Shown here piece after piece: positions 17,925 through 26,556 of a DNA stretch of 64,000 nt. Position 1 is the first letter of the stretch. Every line of letters begins with the position of its first letter. The position numbers and the translations under genes were made by a program. Below the pieces are notes generated by a model, which saw nothing but the letters and a program-made list of their open reading frames with translations, was not told where the DNA came from and did no database searches. This DNA comes from Hydrogenophaga sp. Root209 (lineage in GTDB: Bacteria; Pseudomonadota; Gammaproteobacteria; Burkholderiales; Burkholderiaceae_C), in the NCBI RefSeq assembly GCF_001428625.1, contig NZ_LMIE01000001.1:141204-205203 (forward strand). Reading direction: 5' to 3'.

Positions 17925-18739
17925 TTCAAGCCGAGCACGTCGAACATGTCGTACAGGCCATGCGTCTTGCCCGAGAGGAACCGCACCGCGCGCAGGCTGC
18001 CTTGCGCGTAGGTCGCGCGGCTGCTCGACTTGTGCGTGATCTCGATGCGCTCGCCGGTGCCGGCGAACAGCACGGTGTGGTCGCCCACGATGTCGCCACC
18101 GCGGATGGTGGCAAAGCCGATGGAGGACGGATCGCGCTCGCCCGTCACGCCTTCGCGCGCATAGACCGCGCAATCCTTCAGGTCGCGACCCAACGCGTCG
18201 GCAATCACCTCGCCCATCTTCAGCGCGGTGCCGCTGGGCGCGTCCACCTTGTGGCGGTGGTGCGCTTCGATGATTTCGATGTCGTAGCCGGTGGCCAGCG
18301 CCTTGGCCGCCATTTCCAGCAGCTTGAGCGTGACGTTCACGCCCACGCTCATGTTGGGCGCCATCACGATGGCGATCGACTTGGCGGCCTCGGCGATCTC
18401 GGCCTTCTGTTCGTCACTGAAACCGGTGGTGCCGATGACCGCATTGACGCCGTGCTTCGCGCATTCGCGCAGGTGCGCCAGCGTGCCTTCGGGCCGGGTG
18501 AAGTCGATCAGCGCCTGGCTGCCACCCAGGCCCTGGGCGAGGTCGGCGGTGATGAGCACGCCGCTGGCCTGACCGGCAAAGCCGGCAGCGTCCTGGCCCA
18601 GCATCGGGCTGGCGGCGATGTCGAGTGCACCGGTGAGCTGGCAGTCGCCGCTGTTGCGCACCGCCTCCACCAGCATCTGCCCCATGCGGCCACTGGCACC
18701 GGCCACGCAAACGCGGTGCAGGCTCGCTGCGCCGCTCAT
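17921..18739 (-). CDS. dapB: 4-hydroxy-tetrahydrodipicolinate reductase
   Basis: This 272-residue enzyme reduces the dihydrodipicolinate precursor with NAD(P)H in lysine and diaminopimelate synthesis. The nucleotide-binding motif is [10 protein letters not shown] near residue 12. The active-site signature is [19 protein letters not shown] near residue 155, containing the catalytic histidine and lysine. It overlaps bamE by 4 bp upstream and exbB downstream, forming one leftward transcription unit. Confidence 0.95.
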   Translation of the reverse strand: MSGAASLHRVCVAGASGRMGQMLVEAVRNSGDCQLTGALDIAASPMLGQDAAGFAGQASGVLITADLAQGLGGSQALIDFTRPEGTLAHLRECAKHGVNAVIGTTGFSDEQKAEIAEAAKSIAIVMAPNMSVGVNVTLKLLEMAAKALATGYDIEIIEAHHRHKVDAPSGTALKMGEVIADALGRDLKDCAVYAREGVTGERDPSSIGFATIRGGDIVGDHTVLFAGTGERIEITHKSSSRATYAQGSLRAVRFLSGKTHGLYDMFDVLGLK

Positions 18740-19344
18740 CGAGCGGACCCCGAGGTCTCCAGGGGTGGGTAGCTCGCGGCAGGTGCCGCAGCGGGAGCGG
18801 CCGGCGTGGTGGGAGCGGTGGGAGCGCTGGTCTTGTTGCGTTCGTCAAATGTCTTGAGCTGGGCCTCGGTGGCCTGCAAAGGCGGCGCCTTGTCGAACTT
18901 GCGCCCTGCGTCGAGCGAAGCCACGAATTCCGCCTCGGTGGGCAGCTCGTCGGCCTCGAATCTCTCGAGCACATCGGCCTTGAAGAACGCGGTCAGGCGA
19001 CGCTGCTGCGGCGCCTGACCCTGGCGACGGAAAGTGAAGACATAGTCCCAGCGATCGGCGTGGAACACGCTGGCGAGCAGCGGCGAGCCCAGGATGTCGC
19101 GCACCTGATCGCGTGTCATGCCGGTCTGCAGGGCAGCGGCCTGCTCGCGCGTGACCACGTTGCCCTGCAGGATGTCGATCTTGTACGGGCTGACCAGACT
19201 GGTGATGCCCGGCATGCGGTTGGTGATGCTGGAGCAAGCCGACAGGGTCACCAGCGCGGCGAGCACGCAGACCGCCTGAAGCGGTCTGCGCGGGCGCAGA
19301 CCCGGGGTGGGCAGGGAGGCGCAATCGGGTGTGTGTTGGAGCAT
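18736..19344 (-). CDS. bamE: Outer membrane protein assembly factor BamE (SmpA/OmlA)
   Basis: This 202-residue lipoprotein is part of the BAM complex that inserts beta-barrel proteins. A signal peptide ends in lipobox LSAC (Cys37). The BamE core follows, with [16 protein letters not shown] and [16 protein letters not shown]. The C-terminus carries an alanine/proline-rich low-complexity tail (about residues 168-195) not needed for the core fold. It is divergent from fur, a conserved beta-proteobacterial arrangement. Confidence 0.92.
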   Translation of the reverse strand: MLQHTPDCASLPTPGLRPRRPLQAVCVLAALVTLSACSSITNRMPGITSLVSPYKIDILQGNVVTREQAAALQTGMTRDQVRDILGSPLLASVFHADRWDYVFTFRRQGQAPQQRRLTAFFKADVLERFEADELPTEAEFVASLDAGRKFDKAPPLQATEAQLKTFDERNKTSAPTAPTTPAAPAAAPAASYPPLETSGSAR

Positions 19345-19431
19345 GGGATCTGACCGTGAAGGGGGCGCGCGCGCAAGCGTTGCCGGGGCAAAAATGCAGC
19401 GTGCGCCAGACGCTGACGATATGATCCTTTC

Positions 19432-19462
19432 ATTGTAGTCTTGGGGCCCGAAGACACTGCAA
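19432..19462 (-). promoter_or_regulatory. Possible bamE promoter
   Basis: On the minus strand TTGCAG and TACAAT are separated by 19 bp, about 90 bp upstream of the bamE start in the 161-bp bamE-fur divergent region. The spacing is long for sigma-70, so support is weak. A TATGAT on the plus strand nearby could serve fur. Confidence 0.25.
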
Positions 19463-19505
19463 CCACACCCGCCCGCCCGATTCAGCGCCCTGCGCGCTCA
19501 CCGCC

Positions 19506-19952
19506 ATGACCAACATCGAAGAACTCAAGAGCACGGGCCTGAAGGCCACGCTGCCCAGGCTGAAGATCCTGGAGGTGTTTCAGAACGCCAAACAGCGCCA
19601 CATGACGGCCGAAGATGTGTTTCGCGTGCTGCTGGAAGAACGCTCCGACATCGGTCTGGCCACGGTGTACCGCGTGCTCATGCAGTTTGAGCAAGCCGGT
19701 CTGCTCACGCGCAGCAACTTCGAGTCGGGCAAGGCGGTGTACGAGCTCAACGAAGGCCAGCACCACGACCACCTGGTCTGCCTGGACTGCGGTCGCGTGG
19801 AAGAGTTTTTTGACGCGGAAATCGAGAAGCGCCAGCAGATGGTGGCCAAGACGCGTGGCTTCGTGCTGCAGGAGCACGCGCTGTCGCTCTACGCCAATTG
19901 CACCAAGACCGACTGCCCTCACAAGGGCCAGGGCCACACGCACCGGATCTGA
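19506..19952 (+). CDS. fur: Ferric uptake regulator Fur
   Basis: This 148-residue iron-dependent repressor has an N-terminal winged helix with [22 protein letters not shown] as the recognition region. The C-terminal metal-binding and dimerisation domain contains [18 protein letters not shown] and a second cysteine pair in NCTKTDCPH. The ATG follows shortly after a CCGCC segment and matches the usual MTNIEELK start. It is divergent from bamE. Confidence 0.96.
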   Translation: MTNIEELKSTGLKATLPRLKILEVFQNAKQRHMTAEDVFRVLLEERSDIGLATVYRVLMQFEQAGLLTRSNFESGKAVYELNEGQHHDHLVCLDCGRVEEFFDAEIEKRQQMVAKTRGFVLQEHALSLYANCTKTDCPHKGQGHTHRI

Positions 19953-20030
19953 GAAAGCGCGTTGCGCATTGAGCAAGGTGGTCGCAAGCCCGGAATGCCG
20001 CGGGTCCGGCTCTGCCGGCCCGCTGGCATT

Positions 20031-20069
20031 GCCCCCTTGAGGGGGTGACGCCGCAGGCGGCGCGGGGGT
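20031..20069. repeat. GC-rich CCCCC/GGGGG intergenic repeat, copy 1
   Basis: GCCCCC-TTGA-GGGGG hairpin followed by a second GCCGC-GGCGGC palindrome and CGCGGGGGT. It lies between the convergent fur and hprK genes. Related copies occur at 21093, 34255, 47578 and 62089. Confidence 0.8.
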
Positions 20070-20074
20070 GCACC

Positions 20075-21025
20075 CTACTCTCCGCGCGACATGGCTGCGC
20101 GGTGGCGCGATACAAACTCCTGATAGGTGTCGATGCCGCGCAGCTGCAGGATGGTGTTGCGCACCGCGGCTTCCACCAGCACGGCAATGTTGCGGCCGGC
20201 CACCACCTGAATCACGGCCTTGCGCACGGGCACGCCCAGCACGTCCTGATACAGCGGTTCGTGGGGCATGCGCTCGTAGTCGCGTTCCATGGTTTCGCGG
20301 CGCACCAGGTGCACGATGAGCGAGAGCCGCATCTTGCGGCGCACCGCCGTCTCGCCAAAGATCGCCTTGATGTCGAGCAGGCCGATGCCGCGCACCTCCA
20401 GCAGGTTCTGCAACAGCTCGGGGCAGCGGCCTTCGATGCTGGTCTGGTTGATGCGGTAGAGGTCCACCGCATCATCGGCCACCAAGCCATGGCCCCGCGA
20501 GATGAGTTCCAGCCCGAGTTCACTTTTGCCCAGGCCCGACTCGCCCGTGATCATCACGCCCATGCCGAGGATGTCCATGAACACGCCGTGCATGGAGGCG
20601 CGGTCGGCGAAATGGCGCGAGAGGTAGGCGCGCAACACATCGATGACGAACGCCGCCGACTCGTGCGTGGAGAACATCGGAATCTGAGCACGCTCGCACA
20701 TGGCGGTGAGCGCATCGGGCGCGGCCTGGCCATCGGCCACCACCAGCACCGGCGGCTCCAGCGTGACGATGCGCGCCACACGGCGCCTGTTGTCGTCCTC
20801 ACTCTGGCTGGTGAGGTAGGCGACTTCGCGTTCGCCAAACACCTGGACCCGATAGGGGTGGATGTAGTTGAGATAACCGACCAGGTCAGCACCTGAACGT
20901 GCGGCGCGGATGGCCACTTCGTCGAACCGCCGCTCGGAGGCCCCCAGCCCGGCAATCCATTGCCACTTCAGGGCGTCTCGATGGTCCTCGAACAGGACAT
21001 CGGCGCTGACGACGGTGGGTTTCAA
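20075..21025 (-). CDS. hprK: HPr kinase/phosphorylase
   Basis: This 316-residue bifunctional enzyme phosphorylates and dephosphorylates HPr at serine. The P-loop GESGLGKS is at residues 161-168, followed by the HprK capping region [15 protein letters not shown] and the signature [15 protein letters not shown]. In beta-proteobacteria it belongs to the nitrogen-related PTS, and here it lies downstream of ptsN. A GC-rich repeat separates the two genes. Confidence 0.93.
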   Translation of the reverse strand: MKPTVVSADVLFEDHRDALKWQWIAGLGASERRFDEVAIRAARSGADLVGYLNYIHPYRVQVFGEREVAYLTSQSEDDNRRRVARIVTLEPPVLVVADGQAAPDALTAMCERAQIPMFSTHESAAFVIDVLRAYLSRHFADRASMHGVFMDILGMGVMITGESGLGKSELGLELISRGHGLVADDAVDLYRINQTSIEGRCPELLQNLLEVRGIGLLDIKAIFGETAVRRKMRLSLIVHLVRRETMERDYERMPHEPLYQDVLGVPVRKAVIQVVAGRNIAVLVEAAVRNTILQLRGIDTYQEFVSRHRAAMSRGE

Positions 21026-21092
21026 GAGAGATCACTCCGATAAGCAGCGGGGGACTGGACGATCCGCCGCCGGGCCGCCCCAAGGCGGATCA

Positions 21093-21138
21093 GCCCCCTT
21101 GGGGGGCAGCGACCCGCGCAGCGGTGGAGCGTGGGGGC
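21093..21138. repeat. GC-rich CCCCC/GGGGG intergenic repeat, copy 2
   Basis: GCCCCCTTGGGGGGCAGCG followed by a GCGCAGC segment and GTGGGGGC, located in the 121-bp gap between hprK and ptsN. A further CCGCCCCAAGGCGG palindrome sits just to its left. Confidence 0.8.
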
Positions 21139-21146
21139 CAACAACC

Positions 21147-21617
21147 TCAGGCAGCGGCGTGGGCCGATTGCCAGGACGTGATCAGTTTGTGCAGTGCGGC
21201 TGCGTCGACGGAGGTCTTCATCTGCTCGCGCAGACCGCTGTCGCTCAACAACTCGGCGATCTCGGAGAGGATCTCCAGGTGTTTCTGCGTGGCCGCCTCG
21301 GGCACCAGCAGAAAGATCATCAGTTGCACCGGCAATTCATCGGGGGCGTCAAAGCCGATCGGGCTGGCCAGCTGGAACACCGCCGCCAACGGCTGCTTCA
21401 AACCCTTGATTCGCCCATGAGGGATCGCCACACCGTGACCCAGACCGGTCGAACCCAGACGCTCGCGGGCGAACAAGCTGTCGGTGATGAGCGCGCGGTT
21501 GAGTCCGTGAAGGGTCTCGAAAAGCAGGCCTGCTTCTTCGAATGCGCGTTTTTTGCTGGTTGCGTCCACGCTGACGAGCACTTGCGCGGCAGGCAATATG
21601 ACAGATAGTCGGTTCAT
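21147..21617 (-). CDS. ptsN: PTS IIA-like nitrogen regulatory protein PtsN
   Basis: This 156-residue phosphoacceptor IIA domain has the phosphorylated histidine at residue 67 in STGLGHGVAIPHGR. IIA-Ntr proteins link nitrogen-PTS phosphorylation to potassium uptake and carbon/nitrogen control. The ATG at 21617 (MNRLSVILPA) is chosen over a longer upstream frame that would run into a terminator. It lies between hpf and hprK, the standard beta-proteobacterial order. Confidence 0.92.
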   Translation of the reverse strand: MNRLSVILPAAQVLVSVDATSKKRAFEEAGLLFETLHGLNRALITDSLFARERLGSTGLGHGVAIPHGRIKGLKQPLAAVFQLASPIGFDAPDELPVQLMIFLLVPEAATQKHLEILSEIAELLSDSGLREQMKTSVDAAALHKLITSWQSAHAAA

Positions 21618-21678
21618 GTGAGCCCTCTTGGACCGCAAATTATGACCAGTTGAGCGGTGTTGGCTAGACTGCGGGCAC

Positions 21679-21706
21679 AAAAAAGCCGCTTGACTTTCCA
21701 AGCGGC
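21679..21706 (-). terminator. Rho-independent terminator downstream of hpf
   Basis: On the minus strand GCCGCTTG and CAAGCGGC form a perfect 8-bp stem with a 6-nt loop, followed by TTTTTT. It lies 55 bp beyond the hpf stop and 62 bp before the ptsN start, so hpf and ptsN are probably at least partly separate transcripts. Confidence 0.85.
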
Positions 21707-21760
21707 CTGCTGCAGTGCAGCATCGGGTTTTCCCTCACGGACCGCAGCCCGTGACATTCA

Positions 21761-22090
21761 TCACATCAAACGCTTGACCGTGTCGTGGTGATGGTCTTGC
21801 GCCTTGTCTTTGTAGCGAAGAACTTGCCGATCCAGTTTGTCGGCCAGTTCATCGACGGCAGCGTAAAGATCGGCGTGGGCGCTCTCGGCGAACAGGTCGC
21901 GGCCCTTGACGTGGATGTTGCATTCCGCTCGCTGCCTGAGGTCCTTTTCCTTGAGGTTGTCCACCGTCAACAGCACCTTCATGTCGACCACCTGGTCGAA
22001 GTGTCGGGATATGCGTTCGAGTTTGCTGGTGACGTAACCGCGCAGGGCGGGTGTGACCTCAAGGTGGTGACCGCTGATCGTCAGGTTCAT
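21761..22090 (-). CDS. hpf: Ribosome hibernation promoting factor (HPF/YhbH family)
   Basis: This 109-residue protein matches the short HPF family that binds the 30S subunit decoding centre and promotes 100S dimers in stationary phase. Typical features are [20 protein letters not shown] at the N-terminus and [17 protein letters not shown] near the C-terminus. The ATG at 22090 is preceded by GGAGGC. In relatives rpoN lies directly upstream; here a divergent histidine kinase gene occupies that place. Confidence 0.93.
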   Translation of the reverse strand: MNLTISGHHLEVTPALRGYVTSKLERISRHFDQVVDMKVLLTVDNLKEKDLRQRAECNIHVKGRDLFAESAHADLYAAVDELADKLDRQVLRYKDKAQDHHHDTVKRLM

Positions 22091-22305
22091 AAAAGAGCCT
22101 CCATATGCTCCGGGTTGAGACAAGCCGCCTGGGGCAAGACCTCCCGACGGCCACGGGGATGTCTTGAGCTCACTATGCACACGAAACCTCTGAGGCGCAA
22201 GCCGGCAAGGGCAACAAAGCGTGCGAATGCCGGTGAATGCAGGTGAATGTGACCGTTGTCATTCATGCCAACGCGCTCCGCGTTCATGGTGGTCCGGCAT
22301 GTCCT

Positions 22306-24102
22306 ATGCTCACGCGCATGCTCAGCGTCTCAACCTCGCAAGACCGGCTGCTGCACGAGCAGGTGCGGTTGCTCGCGCGCAATGTCCCCGCCCTGATCGT
22401 GGGTACGTTGATGCTGGCCATCGGCACCGCCGCACTGCTCCTGATGAACGGGCAGCCTTCCCGATGGGTGCTGATCTGGCTGGGAGCCGTGGTGGCTTTG
22501 TGTGCCGTGCGGTGGTGGGGCGCACGGCGCTACCAACGGTCACAGCCAGACCAGACACAGGCACGAGGTTGGGCCCGCTGGTTCATTCTGGCGTCGTTCG
22601 CCGCCGGATTGCTGTGGGGCTCGTTGACGGCTCTGTTCTTCAGCCCCGACGATCCGTACACGCAGGCGGTGCTGGTCATGATCCTCGCGTCCATCGTCGC
22701 CAGCGCTACCCAGTCGCTGGGGCCGTATTTCCCGGCGCACCTGGCTTTTGGCGTGCCCGCCATCGTGCCGCTTGCGTTGCGCAGCATGTTCAGCGGCGAT
22801 ACGCGCACGATGACCGTGGGCCTGCTCGCCCTGGTCTTTCTGTTGATGGCAGAGCTGTTTGCGCGGCGCATCGCCTCGGCCATCGAAGAAGCGCTTCGCC
22901 TGCGGTTCGAAAACGACGCATTGGTGGCCGAACTTTCGCAGGCCAGAGACGCAGCCGAGGCCGCCAGCAAGGCCAAGACACGGTTTCTCGCGACCGCCAG
23001 CCACGACTTGCGCCAACCGATCCACGCCATGAGCATGTTCGTCCCGGCCCTCAAACGCATGGCACAAGAGGGCAGACTCTCTGCGCCGGCACTGGGCGAC
23101 ATGGCCGACCGCATGCAGTCGGCGCTGGGCACCATGGGCCAGTTGCTCAGCCGCTTGCTGGATGTCTCTCGACTGGATGCCGACGCGGTGCGCGTGACCA
23201 CCGAGGACTTCCCACTGGAGCCATTGCTGTCCGCGGTGGTGGACGAGGTGGCGGCGCAGGCCGAGGCGAAGGGGCTGCGGCTGCGCATGCACGATGGCGG
23301 CCTGTGGGTGCACAGCGATCCGTCGGTGCTGCACACGATGCTGAGCAATCTCGTCAGCAATGCGGTGCGCTACACCGACCGTGGCGGCGTGCTGGTGTCG
23401 GCGCGCTCGCGGGGCGACAGTGTCGACATCCAGGTCTGGGACACCGGCATCGGCATCTCGTCGCACGAGTCGTCGCGCATCACCGAGGAGTTCTACCAAG
23501 GCAGCAACGCGCATGTGGACGGTAGCCAGACACGGGGATTCGGACTGGGCATGGCGATCGTGCACCGCTCGGCCCAATTGATCGGCGTGCGCCTGAGCTG
23601 GCGCTCCGCGCTGGGCAAGGGCTCGATGTTCTCCATCCGCACGCCGCGCGCGCAAGCCGGCCATCAACCAGCCACGCTGCTGCCATTTGAAGCCTCCGCA
23701 TCGAAAGCTGTCGGGGCATGCATCGTGCTGGTCGTCGAAGAGAACCAGGACATCCTGGCGGCCATGTCCATTCTGCTGCGGAGCTGGGGGCATGTGCCCC
23801 TGCAGGCGTCAAACGCGCAGGAGGCGGCCCGCATCGCCTTGGACCGTGGGGGCCTGCTGGACGCCGCCCTCGTCGACTTCCACCTGGCGCGGGACAGCAA
23901 CGGACTCGCCGTGGCCCATCTCTTGCGCCAACACGCCAGACCAGACCTGGCTGTGGCCATCGTCACTGGCGACACCAGCACCGAGGTGATGAGCGCCGTG
24001 CTGGCGGCCGGCCTGACCGTGATGCACAAACCGGTGGACTCCGCAGAGCTGCAGCAGTTCATCGCACGCGCGCGCCGGGCCGTCTCCGCTCCAACCCTGT
24101 AA
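22306..24102 (+). CDS. Hybrid sensor histidine kinase with C-terminal receiver domain
   Basis: This protein of about 598 residues has roughly six N-terminal transmembrane helices (residues 27-190) and no clear periplasmic domain. It continues with a short coiled coil, a HisKA domain with phosphorylatable His233 (ASHDLRQP) and an HATPase_c domain (NLVSNAVRY, DTGIGIS, GFGLGMAI). The C-terminal receiver has Asp524 (LVDFHLA) and a KP motif; the usual Asp-Asp pair is replaced by Glu-Glu (VVEENQD). The SHDLRQP class often pairs with LuxR-type regulators, but none is adjacent. ATGs at 22306 and 22318 are both possible starts. Confidence 0.85.
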   Translation: MLTRMLSVSTSQDRLLHEQVRLLARNVPALIVGTLMLAIGTAALLLMNGQPSRWVLIWLGAVVALCAVRWWGARRYQRSQPDQTQARGWARWFILASFAAGLLWGSLTALFFSPDDPYTQAVLVMILASIVASATQSLGPYFPAHLAFGVPAIVPLALRSMFSGDTRTMTVGLLALVFLLMAELFARRIASAIEEALRLRFENDALVAELSQARDAAEAASKAKTRFLATASHDLRQPIHAMSMFVPALKRMAQEGRLSAPALGDMADRMQSALGTMGQLLSRLLDVSRLDADAVRVTTEDFPLEPLLSAVVDEVAAQAEAKGLRLRMHDGGLWVHSDPSVLHTMLSNLVSNAVRYTDRGGVLVSARSRGDSVDIQVWDTGIGISSHESSRITEEFYQGSNAHVDGSQTRGFGLGMAIVHRSAQLIGVRLSWRSALGKGSMFSIRTPRAQAGHQPATLLPFEASASKAVGACIVLVVEENQDILAAMSILLRSWGHVPLQASNAQEAARIALDRGGLLDAALVDFHLARDSNGLAVAHLLRQHARPDLAVAIVTGDTSTEVMSAVLAAGLTVMHKPVDSAELQQFIARARRAVSAPTL

Positions 24103-24106
24103 TCCC

Positions 24107-25354
24107 ATGTCCCTCGACACCATCATCACGCACAACATGCTGGCGACTTCTTCATACGAAGTAAGGCCCGATGCGTGTGCACTGGTGTTGATGGGCGGTG
24201 GCGCGCGCACCGCCTACCAGGCCGGTGTGCTCAAGGCGCTGGCGGCCATGCAGCCACCGGGAAGCCACGCGTTTCCGTTTCAGTGGTTGTTCGGCACCTC
24301 GGCAGGCGCACTCAATGCGGCCTACCTGGGTAGCATCGCCCTGCAAGGCCTGCCTGCACTGCCGCAGCTGGCAACGTTCTGGATGGGACTGCGCTCGGAG
24401 CAGGTCTATCGGCTGGAGGCGCCAGGCTGGGTGCGAGCCAACCGCCTGGTGGCGGGCTGGACGCTGGCGCGTCAGGTCAAGCGCCACCGCGCCCTGCTCG
24501 ACACGCTGCCGCTGGTGAACACACTGCACCGGGCGATCGATCTGCCGGGCCTGGAGTACGCGCTGGAGCAAGGCGCCATCCACGCGCTGGGCGTGACCGC
24601 CTCCAGCTACACGAGCGGCGAACACTGGACCTTTTGCCAGACCAGCACCGGCCACACCGTGCAGCCGTGGCACCGCCCGGGACGCCGGGCCGCTTTCCAG
24701 CCCATCACCATCGAGCACCTGATGGCGTCCAGCGCCATCCCGTTCCTCTTTCCGTCCGTGCCGCTGTGGGTCGAAGGCCACAAGGAGCATTTCGGCGACG
24801 GCTCGATGCGCCAGCTCTCGCCGCTGTCGCCGGCCATCCATTTCGGCGCGCGGCGGGTGCTGGTCATCGGCGTCGGGCAGCCCCAGCGCTCTGGCATGGT
24901 GGCGCGCACGGCGGGCGACCCCACGGCCGGCACCATCGCAGGCCACGCCATGGCCAGCGTGTTCCACGACACCCTGCAGGCCGATGTGGAGCAGGCCCAG
25001 CGCGTGAGCCAGACCCTGTCGCGCCTGCCTGCGGCCCTGGCCGCGGCCCTGCCCTACCGCCCGGTCGATGTGCTGGCCATCCAGCCGAGCTTTTCGCTCG
25101 ATGAACTGGCGCGCAAGCACATCGGTGAATTGCCCGCGCCCACCCGCAATACCCTGGCCGGGCTGGGCGCGCTGGACACCGCGCGCGGTGCGGCCGGCAG
25201 TGCGGCATCGCTGGCCAGCTACCTGTTGTTCGAGCCGGGTTTCGTGCATGCGCTCATCGAGCTCGGCGAACACGATGCCTGGCGCCGGAAGGACGAACTG
25301 ATGCGCTTCATGGCGCCTCACGCACCGCTTCCAGAAGCAGTGTCGGTGCCATAA
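24107..25354 (+). CDS. Patatin-like phospholipase
   Basis: This 415-residue protein has the patatin catalytic dyad: the oxyanion motif GGGARTAYQAG at about residues 30-40, nucleophile Ser65 in GTSAG, and Asp231 in GDGS. The family hydrolyses membrane or storage lipids. No signal peptide or membrane anchor is obvious, so it is probably cytosolic or peripheral. It begins 4 bp after the kinase gene, so the two are likely co-transcribed. Its last codons overlap a candidate promoter -10 for the corA leader. Confidence 0.85.
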   Translation: MSLDTIITHNMLATSSYEVRPDACALVLMGGGARTAYQAGVLKALAAMQPPGSHAFPFQWLFGTSAGALNAAYLGSIALQGLPALPQLATFWMGLRSEQVYRLEAPGWVRANRLVAGWTLARQVKRHRALLDTLPLVNTLHRAIDLPGLEYALEQGAIHALGVTASSYTSGEHWTFCQTSTGHTVQPWHRPGRRAAFQPITIEHLMASSAIPFLFPSVPLWVEGHKEHFGDGSMRQLSPLSPAIHFGARRVLVIGVGQPQRSGMVARTAGDPTAGTIAGHAMASVFHDTLQADVEQAQRVSQTLSRLPAALAAALPYRPVDVLAIQPSFSLDELARKHIGELPAPTRNTLAGLGALDTARGAAGSAASLASYLLFEPGFVHALIELGEHDAWRRKDELMRFMAPHAPLPEAVSVP

Positions 25355-25355
25355 T
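25328..25355 (+). promoter_or_regulatory. Possible promoter of the corA leader transcript
   Basis: CATAAT at 25350-25355 differs from the sigma-70 -10 consensus at one position. CTTCCA at 25328-25333 is a poor -35 with 16-bp spacing. Transcription would begin near 25362, giving a leader of about 200 nt before corA. Confidence 0.35.
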
Positions 25356-25386
25356 TCGCCGGTCGAATCCACCCACGGAGAGCCTC

Positions 25387-25440
25387 ATGGACAGCACGCC
25401 CCCCAGTTGCGTGCTTTCAGCCACCCCTGTCACCGTCTGA
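25387..25440 (+). CDS. Putative 17-residue leader peptide upstream of corA
   Basis: ATG at 25387 is preceded by GGAGAG at the right spacing and opens a frame of 17 codons (MDSTPPSCVLSATPVTV) closed by TGA. It contains two adjacent proline codons and one further proline. Codons 9-13 are the left arm of a perfect 13-bp inverted repeat. Leader peptides of this size regulate Mg2+ transporter genes in enterobacteria (mgtL, corL). No homologue was recognised; the case rests on position, ribosome binding site and its overlap with RNA structure. Confidence 0.5.
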   Translation: MDSTPPSCVLSATPVTV

Positions 25441-25537
25441 CCGCTGCGCCTGGCGCGGCCATCTGGGTCGGGCGGTCCGCTGGCTGAAAGCACCCTACCC
25501 CGCCTTCGGGTCCGCCTGCGCGGCCCCGCCCTTTCAG
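25411..25537 (+). promoter_or_regulatory. corA 5' leader with competing RNA pairings
   Basis: GTGCTTTCAGCCA (25411-25423) and TGGCTGAAAGCAC (25481-25493) are a perfect 13-bp inverted repeat separated by 57 nt. The CTGAAAG inside the right arm can instead pair with CTTTCAG at 25531-25537, just upstream of the corA ribosome binding site (GGGAG, 25553-25557). The two pairings exclude each other, as in attenuators. No U-run terminator is evident, so a Rho-dependent or translational mechanism is more likely. Confidence 0.5.
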
Positions 25538-25563
25538 ACAGCAGACTTCGCCGGGAGCGCTCC

Positions 25564-26550
25564 ATGCTCAACGTATTCACCCTGGCCAATGGCCGCCTCT
25601 TCCAGGAAGAGATCGAGTCGCTCGAAGAGCTGGCTCAATTCAAGCCGATCTGGGTCGACCTGGAAGACCCCACCCCCGAAGAACGCCGCTGGGTCAAGCA
25701 GCACTTCGGCTTGTCGATTCCCGAAGACGCGATGGACGAGGACATCGAGGAGTCGGCCCGTTTCTTCGAGGAAGACAACGGCGAACTGCACGTGCGCTCC
25801 GACTTTTTGATCGACGACGAGGAAGACCCGCGCGCGGTGCGAGTGGCCTTCATCCTCAACGAGCACAACGACACCTTGAAGAGCCAGGGCGTGCTGTTCT
25901 CCATCCACGACGAGGACGTGCCGGTGTTCCGCCTGCTGCGCATGCGCGCGCGCCGCATGCCCGGCCTGATCGAGGATGCCAAGGACGTGCTCCTGATGCT
26001 GTTCGACGCCGACGCCGAGTACTGCGCCGACACGCTGGAAGACATTTACGACGAGATCGAAACCGTGAGCAAAAAGGTGCTCAACAGCAACGCCTCGGAC
26101 AACCTGCTGAGCGAGGCGCTGTCGGCCATCGCGCGCCACGAGGACATGTCGGGCCGCATCCGCCGCAACGTGATGGACACGCGCCGCGCGGTCAGCTTCA
26201 TGATGCGCAGCCGACTGCTGAGCGCCGAGCAGTTCGAGGACGCGCGCCAGATCCTGCGCGACCTGGACTCGCTCGACAGCCACACCGCCTTCCTGTTCGA
26301 CAAGATCAACTTCCTGATGGATGCGACGGTCGGTTTCATCAACATCAACCAGAACAAGATCATCAAGATCTTCTCGGTGGCCAGCGTCTCGCTGCTGCCT
26401 CCCACGCTGGTGGCCAGCAGCTACGGCATGAACTTCGCGTTCATGCCCGAGCTGCAGTGGCACTACGGCTACCCGTTGGCGCTGGCGCTGATGGTGTTGT
26501 CGGCCGTGGTGCCGATGCTGTACTTCCGGAAAAGAGGATGGCTGCGGTAG
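25564..26550 (+). CDS. corA: Magnesium/cobalt transport protein CorA
   Basis: This 328-residue homopentameric inner-membrane channel takes up Mg2+. It has a long acidic cytosolic domain rich in Asp/Glu, an extended alpha-helical stalk (about residues 165-265) and two C-terminal transmembrane helices. The signature YGMN at residues 287-290 lies at the end of the first helix. The ATG has GGGAG six bases upstream. The leader carries a possible regulatory peptide and structured RNA. Confidence 0.95.
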   Translation: MLNVFTLANGRLFQEEIESLEELAQFKPIWVDLEDPTPEERRWVKQHFGLSIPEDAMDEDIEESARFFEEDNGELHVRSDFLIDDEEDPRAVRVAFILNEHNDTLKSQGVLFSIHDEDVPVFRLLRMRARRMPGLIEDAKDVLLMLFDADAEYCADTLEDIYDEIETVSKKVLNSNASDNLLSEALSAIARHEDMSGRIRRNVMDTRRAVSFMMRSRLLSAEQFEDARQILRDLDSLDSHTAFLFDKINFLMDATVGFININQNKIIKIFSVASVSLLPPTLVASSYGMNFAFMPELQWHYGYPLALALMVLSAVVPMLYFRKRGWLR

Positions 26551-26556
26551 CCCGGA

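Noticed and set aside
25355-25386. GGTCGAATCC resembling a tRNA T-arm
   Set aside because: No acceptor stem or anticodon arm can be formed around it; it belongs to the corA leader.
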